In this document: positions 22,606-33,689 of the stretch, in pieces
Numbering within the stretch: position 1 is the stretch's first letter
Layout: the number at the start of each line of letters is the position of its first letter
NCBI GenBank assembly: GCA_016165875.1
Contig: JABBOT010000003.1
Location: forward strand, 22,108,873 to 22,172,872
Direction: 5' to 3'
DNA from: Acanthopleura granulata
Lineage: Eukaryota; Mollusca; Polyplacophora; Chitonida; Chitonidae
DNA length: 64,000 bases
Made by a program: the position numbers and the translations under genes
Notes under the pieces: model-generated
What the model was told of the DNA's origin: nothing
The model's input: only the letters and a program-made list of their open reading frames with translations
Database searches by the model: none

Positions 22606-25039
22606 TGACTTTACTAACTCAAGCTATCACGTATTGCTATAGAACAGGTCGCTTAGCTTGAAATGAGTCAGAAATACTACTGTTTTCCTGGTTGTTTGTA
22701 ATACACAATCTCAAGGTGGTGTTATATATGACGAATTATTACCCCCGTAGAAAAGGGTTTCTACATTTGGTGAGATAAAACCACTACTGTTTGTCAGTCT
22801 ATACAGTATCCAAGATCCATATGAATAAGGCACAGCGCGGCGTTCCTAGCTGTCTGCGGTCTGGCCAGGAACTGTGGAGTTCCGGCAAATTTACAAACAT
22901 ATTCAGTTGACTTCACAGTCTGTCACTTAATGAACGGAATTAGCAATTCTCTTTGTATAATAATGCAGATTTTTTAAAGCAACAGTGGAAGTCCCGAGTG
23001 ACAGGCAGTTCCGTATTAGCAGGGTCGTAATGAGGTCTTGTAGACGCGAAGAAAAACATCAGCGCCGTGGAGCTAATGGTCCAGCCTGCCGGGAACACCC
23101 GGGTTTATATTAACCTGCTGATCAACCGATGTAAGTTCTTTAGCTGCTGGTTTTTTTCTTCCCAGCGGAAGACAGCTAATGCGGTCGGGAATTGTAAGCG
23201 TGCTCTCTCCCATTCCGCAAGTCAATGCTGTGTTCAGTTTTTGTTACCGGTGTTTTTCATCGGTGAATACTAACATAGATTTGCTCTTTGTTTTCTAGCA
23301 GTCTTATAGAAAGGATTAAGTTTCAATGCCAAGTTCGTTGCAGTCTTGAAGCGTGCTGTGTACATCAGGAAATCGATTTTTACTCTCATAGAGAAAATTC
23401 CTTGAGGACTGTATTAGAGAGAAGCATAACGCCAGTGAGCCATTCTGTTTCAATAAGCTCTTGACCCGTGTTTTATCTGTCAGGTAGGTTTTCTGCCAGC
23501 CCATATCGCAATCCTTGTGTATGTGATCGCCGGTCTAGCATTTCTGATACTAGAGGCTATATACTGACATACTGTACAGCTTATGTAACAATTCATCCAT
23601 GTGACGCGTCAAAAAATCTCGACCCTGTCGCTCCGGAAGAAAATTCTGAGCCGCCTGCGGAAATGCTAAGACACAGGCCAATAAGCTAGTTAAAAGAGGG
23701 CTAAATTAGATTTGTTGCCGGTCATTGGGTCATCTATCTCGGCCTATGCTGACTACCAAGTACACAGATTCGATCATCAAGACCTACTGGCCGTACCGAA
23801 TCTCTCGTACACTCCGTGAACAAGGCAAACAAAATGAACTGTCAATCACGTACTTCTTTGCAAACTCACCCTTTACAACTGTACATGTCGGAAATGAAAT
23901 TATGTCAAGCATAATTCTGTCGCTCATGTTTTGAAACTGTTTTCTTGGGATAATGGTATTTACTACACGAAAAATAGATACGAACGGCATGGGGCATTTT
24001 CCATACGATATTTTGATCCTTTGGAAGACATTTCATAGGGTTATGATTTCAGATTCAGTTACAAGTGCATGTGCTGAGCATTTTTATACAAGATATTCTT
24101 CTTTTATAACTAATTCTGTTGAAAAAGCGCTCCACTCTGAACATTTCTACATCTTTCTAAATTTGAAGAAATCTATAAGAAATTTACATCTGTATGGGCA
24201 TACCTAATTGCCAGATAAGAAGGTTTAATCTAATTATATAATATATACATTTTGGCTCCGTATTCTTTGGATTTCCGTATTATGGAAAAATACGGAAATC
24301 AAGGCATCAAGGGAGCAGTACAAATTTCTTCTGATTTCTTGTTACTTTATCAAGACATCTATTCAATGTCTGGATTTTTTTATTTATTTCAACATGTTCA
24401 CTGGAACGGGTAACGAGTAAACTCATTACATGTGTATGAAATACCTTACTTTATAGAATCAACTCAAGATTCAGACAAACGGTAGCAGATGTAGTACTCT
24501 GATACACAATCACATGAGAAATTTTGCTGTTTGGACGAAAACAATTATATTCTTTGGTCACATTTCGCAACTTTTATCCCATCTTTGATGTTAATAAAAA
24601 TTCAAGGCGGTAACACTTCTACACAAAGAGATTTGATGAAATTTGCAATAATTCCAAAATGTGTCAAAATGTAATACAATGGCCACTGTCAAACTATTGT
24701 CCAAGCATATTCTTCCGCTTCTGCCCTAATACTGTTCGCGCTGCTTGGGCCCAACGACAGGGGTTAAGACTCTGCTAACCGCGAGGTATGCAGTTTAACA
24801 ATTTATAGATGAAGTGTTAACGAAGCCTACGGGCATTCACTTGAAGTATTATAGATCAAAGGCATCTAGTTCCCTCTGAGGGATAACAACTTCCACCTAT
24901 ATCAGTATTCATCCGTCTGCGTAGCGTATCCTTTGGGACTCAACCCAAATCTCAGACGATATATTGTTATCGTCTGGCACAAAAGCCTATATACCGATCT
25001 GAGGATAACTTGTACCATCTCATCTCAGAGCAAAAAGAG
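22606..25039. other. Non-coding stretch, nothing recognised
   Basis: Short overlapping frames only (60-85 codons), none with a motif I know. A perfect 9-bp hairpin lies at 24953-24976. A small tRNA-like remnant lies near 24761, similar to the family C SINE at 16911. Confidence 0.45.
24953..24976. repeat. Perfect 9-bp hairpin
   Basis: CAGACGATA at 24953-24961 and its exact complement TATCGTCTG at 24968-24976 are separated by six bases. No flanking context suggests a function. Confidence 0.6.
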
Positions 25040-26229
25040 ATAGGCAAATGTTAGGTAATCATTTGACATTTCTGGTCAGCGTCTGCAATGTCCGCTTGAG
25101 GCGCATTCTTTGAGAGAGAGAAAATCCACCATTGCTATTTATATGCAGGGCCACGTGCTCCCTACTTTTGGATATATTAAGCCAAAACCTATTACAAGGT
25201 TAGTGACGGTCAACACGATTAAACGTTCTGAAGGCACCCAGGATGACTTGGATGATAGCATGAATGCCCATTAATCTGAACGTGCGTTTCCAAGCGGTCA
25301 TATCTGAACGTATTGAGAATACCGGATCTGGTAATAAATGTTTTAAACAAGTTTTACGCAGCTCATAAACACTAGGCTAAAATCACCTCCACAACTATAC
25401 CTTTATGTTTTGTTGACCTAGCGTTATCAAAGGAAGGCAGTAATCCCCACATTCCTTTAGTGATTTAGGTTAATGGTGACAAAACAAGCCAGACCACAAG
25501 TTATAGTCCCTAAAATCTATCTGTATGGTGTATCGCTAAAATCTGTCCCATGGATCGTCAGCTGGACTCAGGTTTCAGATCAACCTTATGTAAAAAGGGT
25601 CATGGAGCAACCATCAGAGGAGAGAATCGGCTCTGGACTAAAGTGTCACATTGATGCCTTATCACAAACACCCCTCTACAGAAGTAACATTTTCTCTCAT
25701 CAAAAAATTCTCTAGAGCACAATTTCTGGATTACAGATTTCTACACCACTGGTTCCTCAGTCCCGTGGTTCTCTACATATGACCATGAGCATGGTCAATT
25801 AGGAGGCAGAAGGGCTCTGGTAGACGGTAATAAAATGTTGATGTAACTCTACCAGGAATTCACCCGTGGTAAATGTCTCCCCTAAGGTGTGTTAACTTTG
25901 AACCAAGGTTTTTGAAACTCTCCTCCGCAACGGCAAAGTGCTGAGAATATTACAACCGACCAGGGAAACATGTCAAGGTAACTGGGGAAAGATTTCTCGC
26001 CACTGCAGATAAAATGGCCATTTTCATCACTATGAAATTGCACACTATGTCACGTTCCCTCGGTGAATATTCTTCGATCTGTGTGTCAGTAAATTACGTT
26101 TATCAATCAAAGGTCATGGGAAAGGCTTGCTTGAAAACACCGTTGTATGCAGCAACATACGAAACAGGTGTTGGAGAACATTTCGAGTCATACGGTGTGT
26201 GCATTGTTTTCATACTAAAATAGTCTCTT

Positions 26230-26400
26230 TTTTATTTAAACCCGTTATATCCCTGCAGCAGGTAATATCTTGTTTCATATGGCACATCGTTGCTTAAGGG
26301 TGGATCTTAATTCACAGGTTGTTTATGCACCATGTTTCCTTGCGAAATGATGTATCCCCTTTTATAGCTTATCTAAATACGATATATTCTTACCGGGGGG
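26230..26400 (+). repeat. Degenerate ~50-bp tandem repeat in copy A1
   Basis: Units contain TATTTAAACCCGTTATATCC-like and CCTGCAGCAGG-like parts. They recur near 26232, 26315 and 26367 with TTATNTAAATAC variants. The same short repeat is better preserved in copy A2 at 30985-31310. Confidence 0.55.
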
Positions 26401-27330
26401 TCTTAAAAAACTAATCCACTCTTTTCAATACGATTTCAGGGTGAATAACGAAATGACCCTTGTGCCATGCAGACTTTGCTGCTACAGTGGACTTTGGAGA
26501 TTCAAGGATATAACATACATCGGTGATATACGAGGCTGTATTTGTTTTTCTATATTTCTATGATCCTGATTCGTATTAGCTTTTCTGTTCGTTTTATCCT
26601 AGTGGTTCCTATTGGAGGTAGCTTGATACTCCAGCCACCTGTAGCTGCTACTCACCCTCAGTAATGAGTATTGATTCGTCACACTGCAGCAATGACCGAC
26701 CACGACGGATTGCATTACTTACGAGACTTCGGTACGCCTTTAAGATACAGCTGCTCTTATTCCATACTGCTGATAAGACACGATGGGCAGCGTATTATTT
26801 ACAACGAAATCAAGAGGTTACTTTCCCACTTGCACACTAAACTGAGACTTTGCCTTTGGCTTACTTCAGGAAACGGTAGTATACGCAAATGACACTAAGG
26901 CCATTGGCTGACTTCTGTCACCAGACCCAGGGTTTGCCATGTGGTTAGCTGTAGGGTACCACGCCCCTGGTAATTTTAGTGGATATAATACATGGACAAC
27001 TGGGGGGAGATGTGACGAGAGACAGACAGAATAACGGAGCGCTTGTCCGTATATGACATTAGCATATATAACATCACAAATATGGGGCTCCTTGTTCTTG
27101 ATACAATAGCTTATTTGTATATTTATTCCCGAAATTACTCCCTGTGAACAAGTCATGTTAACAGGCAGCTAACAGTACAGCTGACATCATAAAAGATGAA
27201 CATATGTTTGTGAAGGAATGTTCATAGTGATATGGCGATACCAATTATTCTGCAAACATAACGAGAGGGAAACAATGCCCCTTTCCATTGCCTCGATGGC
27301 TCTGGCAACGTCTTTCAGCATTTGACAGCT

Positions 27331-27514
27331 CCGGTCTGAGAGCTGTTTGGGAGGGTACCACCGGCATCAGACGCCGATTGTTTTCGGGCACCTGCCAGAC
27401 AATGATTACAGTCCCCCTCTGGATCAGGACGAGGCAGCATTTTCATTTGCGACGAACCATGCCGGATGGACTTAGCAGATATGTAATTACCGGGACTAGC
27501 TCCTGGCCTCTCCA
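27331..27514. other. Highly conserved island, copy A1
   Basis: From 27363 to 27514 this 152-bp stretch differs from 32199-32350 at only five positions by my count (about 97% identity). The flanking duplicated DNA is far more diverged. Both strands are open here. The plus-strand phase ends at TAG (27473) with a peptide containing QTPIVFGHLPDNDYS, and the minus-strand phase reads MERPGASPGNYISAKSI. I recognise neither. In copy A1 the plus phase is broken upstream by 7 extra bases near 27317. It may be a constrained non-coding element, an exon, a gene-conversion tract, or a younger inserted repeat. Confidence 0.7.
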
Positions 27515-27700
27515 TTGTGAAACCCGTAGCGTCAGACTCCATCCACTAACGCGGCTCCTGACTATAATGAAGAAGCGTTTAGAAGTAGTCCACGAAGGCT
27601 GTTCCATCTTGTCAACTGGAGACTGTTATTATATTGTTATTAATAACGCGTTGTATGGAATGAAGATATCCCTCTTGTCCTTGGACTAGTTAACGTATTC

Positions 27701-28034
27701 CCCTTTTTCGGTCTTTTCATGGTATCGCTGAAAAGTTTTTTAGAATACAATTCTGGCATTTTCACTCCAACAGTTTTACTTGTCATTTCATTCGGCTCTG
27801 AAAAAGGCTTACTTCTTTCTCATAAATCTTTATGAATGATGAAGCCTGAAGCAGTTATGTACTGAGGTTTTTTCTCAAGAACTGGTGGACACTTCATGCT
27901 GTGTGCACATCTGAAGAGCGCAATCAAAGCCTGGGTGTATTTGGCTTTATCGGGCTCTGATGTTTTAACCCTACATTTAGAAGAGAACATTGGGGTAAAT
28001 CGCGCAATCTCTGGTTAACCCTTTACGGTCTTCC
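27701..28034. other. Non-coding spacer between duplicated elements
   Basis: AT-rich sequence between block A1 and the first copy of the ~285-bp element. A faint match (TTTTAACCCTACATTT with GTTTAACCCCATATTT near 32610) suggests the duplication once extended further. Nothing else is seen. Confidence 0.4.
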
Positions 28035-28320
28035 CCTGGGCTTCTATTACCCGTGTAATGTGCTGTGCTCGCAGTGCAATGTATTAACATTACCCCAGAG
28101 GCAGTCGGAACCTCAAACACACAAACCCGATTTTGCACTGAAATAACCACTCACCTCCATCGAACACATCTTGACGTATGGAAGAAATCCTTGTATTCCT
28201 TGCCTGACAAGCGGAGAACGTCTCCAAACTGTACTTTGTACATAGCTCTGGGGAGCGCCGCATGTTAAGTGCCTGTCTTTATCAATGACGTTGAACACCA
28301 GGGATAAGGGGAATTTCATC
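28035..28320 (-). repeat. ~285-bp three-copy element, copy 1
   Basis: Copies lie here, at 29545-29720 and at 35085-35370, all in one orientation. Shared plus-strand phrases are TTTTGCACTGAAATAACCAC, CATCGAACACATCTTGACG and AAATCCTTGTATTCC. Read on the minus strand, all copies begin with a frame shaped like F-N-V-x-x-x-D-x-x-x-x-C-x-A and later show L-F-(Q/N)-C-K. In this copy a tryptophan follows the first cysteine by 12 residues, as in immunoglobulin-fold domains, but frameshifts or stops separate the halves. A decayed Ig-like exon is possible and unproven. It could equally be an unclassified transposon. Confidence 0.6.
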
Positions 28321-28789
28321 TTTTCTTATTAACGGGCCCGAAATCCCCTGCTTTGATTTCAATCAATTGAAACGAAAGAATCAAAATAAATCATATAACT
28401 AAGTGCATCTAAAACATTTCATTTAACAAACTTTCATGTACATAACAATATCATAACCTCTTATTATAAACTAGACATTTCCCACCCTCTGGAAAGACGG
28501 GTAACAATGTACGGAAGGCACTTCAAATATGAAGCAGATGTGGGCTATGAAATTTGAAATTTGACTCAAAGCCAAATCGTCCGCGACCTGATCTCCATGG
28601 ATCGGTCGAAGAATACTTTATTTTGTCTAACATTTCCATATATGTAATGCGACAGCGAAACCAAAAATAAGGCGCAGATTCCTATATGAGCTGGAAAAAA
28701 ATGACCACAAAACGGTGTTGGGCTTTGGTTTGCTCTCTTAGGAGCCTTGTGTAATATTTGCTCTAGGAATCATCTTAGGTGGATCACCT

Positions 28790-29545
28790 GGTTCACGCTG
28801 TCCATTGTGGTTTATCAGAGGTATGGAATTAGGAAGACCAGTTTTGTCTTATAGATTGCTAATTAATGCAGTTAGTTGTGGTCAGTCTTCTCTGAAGTGT
28901 GACTAATCAGTTCTCATTACCGCGGGTGAGTAGCAGCTAGAGGTGTCTGGACTATCAAGCATAAAATTCTGTCTCAATTAACACCGCTGTATCTTTGATC
29001 CTCCTATCTCCAAAATCAACTGTACCAGTAATTTCAACATCTGCATGGCACCAATGTCATGTCCTTTCGTTTTTCACCCTGAAATCGTTTTACAAACAGT
29101 GGATTGGTTTATTTACGTATGCATTAAGCCTCTTATAACATCAGTTTGGTGCGAATCAATTTGCTGACAATACCACTGGAACCACCGCTGATTACGCAAT
29201 GGGAAAATATCCAGATATTTTATAATTTTACTTCATTAAAATCTTGTCTTGCAAGTACAGTCCGTTGGTTGAATCACTTGACCAGGGCAATATCGTTTAT
29301 ATATTAGAATATGGTGTTTACCCTATAGAGCACACATCTGCCGTAATTAGTGTCTTTTACAAGGACGAGAAACTGTACAGTAGGACCTATCCTGCTGCCC
29401 GAGCATATACTTTGTTGAAACAAGCGATACCATAGGATCAGTTCTTCTGCAAGTATACACAGAGCTTGAATTAGGTGAGAGTAAAACCCACCCTCTTCTA
29501 TAATAATACAGCTTGTTAAAATAACATGTGAAATAGGATCCATTA
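28790..29545 (-). repeat. Inverted partial copy of the A block
   Basis: The reverse complement of this segment matches 31170-31965 in copy A2 and the corresponding part of A1 (about 26280-26800). Examples: GAGTAGCAGCTAGAGG here against CTGTAGTTGCTACTCACC at 31786; AATATCCAGATATTTTATAA here against AACAATCTGGATATTTTTCC at 31489; ACTTCTGCAAGTATACAC-like here (29446) against GTGTATACTTGCAGAAGGAT at 31239. Similarity is moderate but runs collinearly over about 750 bp. It forms a large inverted repeat with A2 around a 1.6-kb spacer. Confidence 0.8.
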
Positions 29546-29720
29546 TTTTGCACTGAAATAACAACCACTACATCTTGACGTGCGGAAGAATTCCTTATAT
29601 CCCTACATGTCAAGCTGACATCGTATTCAACCTGTACTATGTATATGCCAGTGGGAGGCACTGCACGGTGAGTGGCTGTCTTTACCACTAACGCTGAACT
29701 CACCAGAAATAATAAGAGAT
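29545..29720 (-). repeat. ~285-bp three-copy element, copy 2 (shortened)
   Basis: It shares TTTTGCACTGAAATAAC, CATCTTGACGTGCGGAAGAA and GTGGCTGTCTTTACCA with copy 1. It directly abuts the inverted A segment. A minus-strand frame of 141 codons runs across the junction (29772 to 29347). It starts with a hydrophobic leader-like stretch and has several cysteines. Because it spans two unrelated repeats in another phase from the Ig-like reading, I regard it as fortuitous. Confidence 0.65.
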
Positions 29721-30984
29721 GAAATCTGATAAGCAAGAAGACATAAACACACACTAAGTCATCATTTGACATTTCAGGTCAACGTTTTTCAAGTCAAGTG
29801 GAGATGAATTCTTTCAGAAAACCCATAATGGATGATTACATACAGTGTCATGTTCTTCCTACTTTTGGATTTTTAAGCGAATACCTATTACAAGGTTATG
29901 GATAGCAGACCGCTGACCGGTTAACACCATTAAACGTTTTAAAACTTCTAACAGTACTTACAAGATAGCGTGAATTCATCTCACCCTACGTTTCTACGTG
30001 AATATATATGAATATATATGGACAATACCGATTTTGGCCTTGAATGTTTTAAACAAATTTCACACCGCACATAAATACTTACAAAAACTAAAACCATCTA
30101 CCAGAGTACCTTTAGATAGGCTCCGTGACCTAAGCCGTCCTTCACTGGCCTACACATATAAACACCAGGCAGTATTTCCCATGGTGTCTGTTTGTCTGGG
30201 GATTTTGTTGACTTCCAAAACAAGCCAGGTCACGAGCGCTAGTGATGTTGCTAAAGCCTGTCTCTACGGAATGTCTGGCCACTGAGCTTTACCATCCAGT
30301 CTAAATGGAACATCAACATGGCCCACGTTCCGAATCAACCTTACGCAAACAGGCTGGCGAAGCAACAGACAACGGAAGGAATCGGTTCTGGACTAAAGTG
30401 TCACGGTGATGGCTTATCACACACTCCTACCTGCAGTGTGCACGTGGGCTGAGGTAATATTTGCTCCCATCAGTCAGAACATTATCTAAATTGTAATCAG
30501 ACGTTCTAGAATACGTAATTAACCTGCATTGTATTTCTTTCTTTTTTTTTTAGCCTCCCGGTTTTCTACATAAGGTCAGCACCGTGATAAATTAAAAGAT
30601 AAAACGGCTCTGGTGAACGGTAATAAAAGGTTACTGCAACCGTCCCACGAATTCGCCATGGGAAATGTCTCCCTTAAGGTGTGATGACATCTGGACAGGG
30701 CTCCTCAAGAGCCTCTCTGGGAAAACTAAAACCGATCAGAAAGACATGCCAAAGTGACTGGAGAAAATCTTTCGCCATGTCAAATGAAATGTTCTTTCTC
30801 ATCATGCGTGATTCCTTTGGCATCAGGAATCTGGCGTTTGTAAATAGCCGAATATTTTTCTTTAAAGATCAGTAAAATAGGTTCATAAGTCACAAGTGAC
30901 GAAAAGGATTTTGTTTGAAAGAATGCTTGACTATAGCCACGTACAAAACAGGTGTTTGAGATTAGCTTCACTGATACAATGTAT

Positions 30985-31310
30985 ACATTATCTTTGTAGA
31001 TGTCATATCTTTGCAGCAGGATAAATGCTATTTTACAAGTTATTTAAACACGGCATATCCCTGCAGGGGGAGGACCCTGTGTTACAGCCTGTCTAAACAC
31101 GATGCTTCCATGCGAAACGAAGGATCGTGTGTTACACCTTATTTAAATACAGTGTCCTTGCAGGAGGAAGGATCCTCTTTCACATATATTTAAAAGTGTA
31201 TCTTTAAAGAAGAGGATGTATCTTACTGACAAATTATTCAAGCTCGGTGTATACTTGCAGAAGGATTAACGCTAATGTACCGCTTATCTCAACACAGTAC
31301 ATAGCTTCTC
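30985..31310 (+). repeat. ~50-bp tandem repeat in copy A2
   Basis: Six or so units follow the pattern TTATTTAAACACGGCATATC, CCTGCAGGNGGAGGA, CCTGTGTTACAG. Variants include CTGTCTAAACACGATGCTTC, TTATTTAAATACAGTGTCCT, ATTCAAGCTCGGTGTATACT and TATCTCAACACAGTACATAG. Each carries a TTGCAGNAGGA-like core. The inverted segment at 28790-29545 holds the same units in reverse complement. Confidence 0.75.
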
Positions 31311-32166
31311 GTGTTTGTAAAAGACAACGTATGACAGCATGTATATGCTGAGCTTGCTCGGAACAGCGATGCGCTTAAAGGCTCAACATCGTGAGCTAGT
31401 ATTTCAACGACGCTGTCATTGCCAAGTTGTTAAAGGTACAGAGTGTAATTGCAAGACAAAAGTATAATGGCCTAAGATTATAAAATGAACAATCTGGATA
31501 TTTTTCCATTGTCTAATTATCGGTGGATCCAGTGGTACTGTAAACATAATGGTTTGTACGAACTGGTGTTAAACGAGACTTAATACACACGTAAAGAAAT
31601 TAATTCGCTGTTGAAAATACTGCCTCGGTGGATTTTTGAGATTGGAGGATTTAAGATACATATCAGTGTTACTTGAGAGAGTATTGTATATTTTTCTACA
31701 TTTCTGTGATCTTGATTTATATTAGCTTTTCGGTTGGTTATATACTTGTTTTTTGTTTTGGAGTTCGCTTGATACTCCTGGCGCCTGTAGTTGCTACTCA
31801 CCAGCGGTAAAGAGAACTGATTTGTCACAAATGGCTGAAATGGCTGACCACAACTGTTTGTCTTTCCTGATTACCTAATGCTGACAACACACGATGGACA
31901 GCTTTGACATTATTTACAATGAAATCAACATTAGAAATTTGTTTGGTATAACAACTTAACTTTCCATTTCTAGTCTATTCCCTGTGAACAAATCACATTA
32001 ACAGCTGACAGTATCATAAAAGACGAACATACATTTGTGACGGCATGTTCACACTAATATGATAAGTTCACACTAATATAATATCAGTTATAATTTCCAC
32101 ATAACGAGAGACAAACACTGCCACATTTCACTGCCTTGATGGCTCTGACAGAGTCTTTCGACAGCT

Positions 32167-32350
32167 CCGACCTGAGAGCTGTTTGGGAGGAGAGGACTGG
32201 CATCAGACGCCGATTGTTTTCGGGCACCTGCCAGACAATGATTACAGCTCCGCTCTGGATCAGGACGAGGCAGCATTTTCATCTGTGACGAACCATGCCG
32301 GATGGACTTAGCAGATATGTAATTACCGGGACTAGCTCCTGGCCTCTCCA
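32167..32350. other. Highly conserved island, copy A2
   Basis: Partner of 27331-27514. In this copy the plus-strand phase is open from 32105 to the TAG at 32309 (68 codons). It contains a TATFHCLDGSDRVFRQL stretch upstream and the same QTPIVFGHLPDNDYS core. The minus-strand phase is also open (32351 to 32088). Of the five differences in the island, two are silent in the minus phase and none is silent in the plus phase. That is too few to decide on coding. Confidence 0.7.
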
Positions 32351-32520
32351 ACGTGATACCCGTAACGTTAGACTTTTGTGTCTGGCTCCATCTACTAATG
32401 CGACTGCTGAGGAAAATGAAGAAATGTTCAGGAGAATTAGTCCATGATAGTTGTTCTGTCTTGTCAACTGCAGACTGTTAATATACCGTTCATAATACCG
32501 AAGACACGCCATGTGAAATG

Positions 32521-32744
32521 TTGGCGTTCCACTAGTCCGTGTGCTAATAACTTAGTTCAATTCTCGATAGTTACTTCATAATTCACTGATAATTGTTTCA
32601 CTGGATTGTGGTTTAACCCCATATTTCAGAATTTTTAACCGTTACGCCGGACTTTCCTACATTGGATGTACAGATGTGCACACCACATTGTTGGGATATA
32701 AATAGTCACAACGAACATAAGACTGTCAAACTCGACCGGTTATT
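32521..32744. other. Spacer, nothing recognised
   Basis: Short AT-rich sequence between block A2 and a SINE tail. Confidence 0.4.
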
Positions 32745-32852
32745 CCAACCGGCTCTTCCCACTTTCCTCCTATCAGAATGCTGGTCGCCTTAGTACAAGT
32801 GATGTATTCTTGAGTTCGGCCTAAAGCTCCGGTCAAATAAATAAGTAAATGG
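32745..32852 (+). mobile_element. SINE (family A) 3' fragment
   Basis: Only the distal part of the element is present: CACTTTCCTCCTATCAGAAT, GCTGGTCGCCTTAGTACAAG, TGATGTATTCTTGAGTTCGG and a tail CAAATAAATAAGTAAAT. The head is missing, as expected for a 5'-truncated or decayed copy. Confidence 0.7.
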
Positions 32853-33010
32853 ACCGCTTTTTATCACGACAGCCCCAATAAGTAGTGAATCTGCTAATTC
32901 CCTGCTTGGAGGCCGAGTTTGACAGCAAAACCTCTTCTGTTCAAACACTCCCTAACAACTGAACCAAAGTCCCCTTCCGGTCTGATCAATAAAACAAAGC
33001 ACCACATTCA

Positions 33011-33130
33011 TGGTACAAAACGCACACAAATCACACCGACAAATGGTACAAAACGGACACAAACCACACCGACAAATGGTACAAAACGCACACAAATCAC
33101 ACCGACAAATGGTATAAAACGCACACAGTC
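33011..33130 (+). repeat. 33-bp minisatellite, ~3.6 copies
   Basis: TGGTACAAAACG begins units at 33011, 33044, 33077 and 33110, an exact 33-bp period. Units differ at one or two positions. Since 33 is divisible by three, every phase stays open through the array, giving overlapping frames on both strands, one with repeated GTKRTQITPTN. The frames then run into a SINE, so I do not treat them as genes. The array abuts the 3' end of the minus-strand SINE at 33136. Confidence 0.95.
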
Positions 33131-33135
33131 GGCAA

Positions 33136-33321
33136 TATGGTGGGAGGAAACCGGACAGAGCCTGGGGGTAACCCACGACCATCCGCAGGTTGCTGGCGAA
33201 CCTTCCCATGTACGGTTGGAGAAGAAACCAGCATGAGCTGAACTCACAGCGACCGCACTGGCGGAAGGTTTCTGGGTCATTGCGCTGCACTAGCGCGCTA
33301 ACCGACTGAGCCACGGACGTT
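33136..33321 (-). mobile_element. tRNA-derived SINE (family A), minus strand
   Basis: On the minus strand the head reads GTCCGTGGCTCAGTCGGTTA then GCGCGCTAGTGCAGC (box A region), with box B-like CTGTGAGTTCAGCTC. The body follows: AACCGTACATGGGAAGG, GCCAGCAACCTGCGGATGG, TCGTGGGTTACCCCCAGG and CCGGTTTCCTCCCACCAT. This is the best-preserved family A head in the window. The expected tail is missing and is replaced by the 33-bp minisatellite. Confidence 0.85.
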
Positions 33322-33689
33322 CCATTTACTGTTTAACAATCTTCGTTAAAGTCGGATGCTGCATAACTGTTATCCCTGCCTTCAATAAAATCGTGCATAA
33401 TCCAATTTCTCACAATCTGTAAGGCTGGAAGCGCAGCCGTAAACAAAAGCTAACAGCTTATTGCAGGGTAATGTTCATACTCTTTATAATATATTCTTTA
33501 TTGCTGTTTGTCAAGCGAGCGTTGAATAATATCTGAAGAAAATGTGGATGATCAAGACGGTGAGTAGGATTGATCTATCTCGTACAAGGCTCTCATCCCA
33601 AACACAGTCATCTGGCTGTCAGGACTGATAACTGATAGTAGCTTAATCGGTTTCCTTTCCATTTGTCATACTATGAAGCCCTTGGCTAA

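Larger units (their letters stand above)
25040..27700 (+). repeat. Complex duplication, copy A1
   Basis: This block matches 29745-32520 in the same order. Landmarks: ATCATTTGACATTT (25057 and 29762), CCTATTACAAGGTTA (25187 and 29884), GGCTCTGGACTAAAGTGTCAC with GGTTCTGGACTAAAGTGTCAC (25630 and 30384), AATGTCTCCC (25873 and 30664), a ~50-bp tandem stretch, CTGTAGCTGCTACTCACC with CTGTAGTTGCTACTCACC (26640 and 31786), and the 152-bp island at the right end. Spacing is about 4.7 kb. Similarity is patchy apart from the island. No frame is conserved across the block as a whole. Confidence 0.85.
29745..32520 (+). repeat. Complex duplication, copy A2
   Basis: The second direct copy of block A1, slightly longer. 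It carries the better-preserved ~50-bp tandem repeat (30985-31310), the arm of the inverted repeat shared with 28790-29545, and the 152-bp island at its right end. Open frames are short and differ in phase from those of A1. Confidence 0.85.

Noticed and set aside
27288..27689. 133-codon plus-strand frame across the conserved island
   Set aside because: In the paralogous copy the same phase has an in-frame TGA near 32285, so this particular phase is not conserved. The island itself is reported as a finding without a coding call.
29347..29772. 141-codon minus-strand frame with a leader-like hydrophobic start and several cysteines
   Set aside because: It spans the junction of two unrelated repeats (the three-copy element and the inverted A segment). 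Neither other copy of those repeats keeps the phase. It is the longest frame in the window but looks fortuitous.
32919..33236. Open frames on both strands through the 33-bp minisatellite (for example repeated GTKRTQITPTN)
   Set aside because: A 33-bp period keeps every phase open automatically. The frames continue into a SINE and show no start context or splice support.
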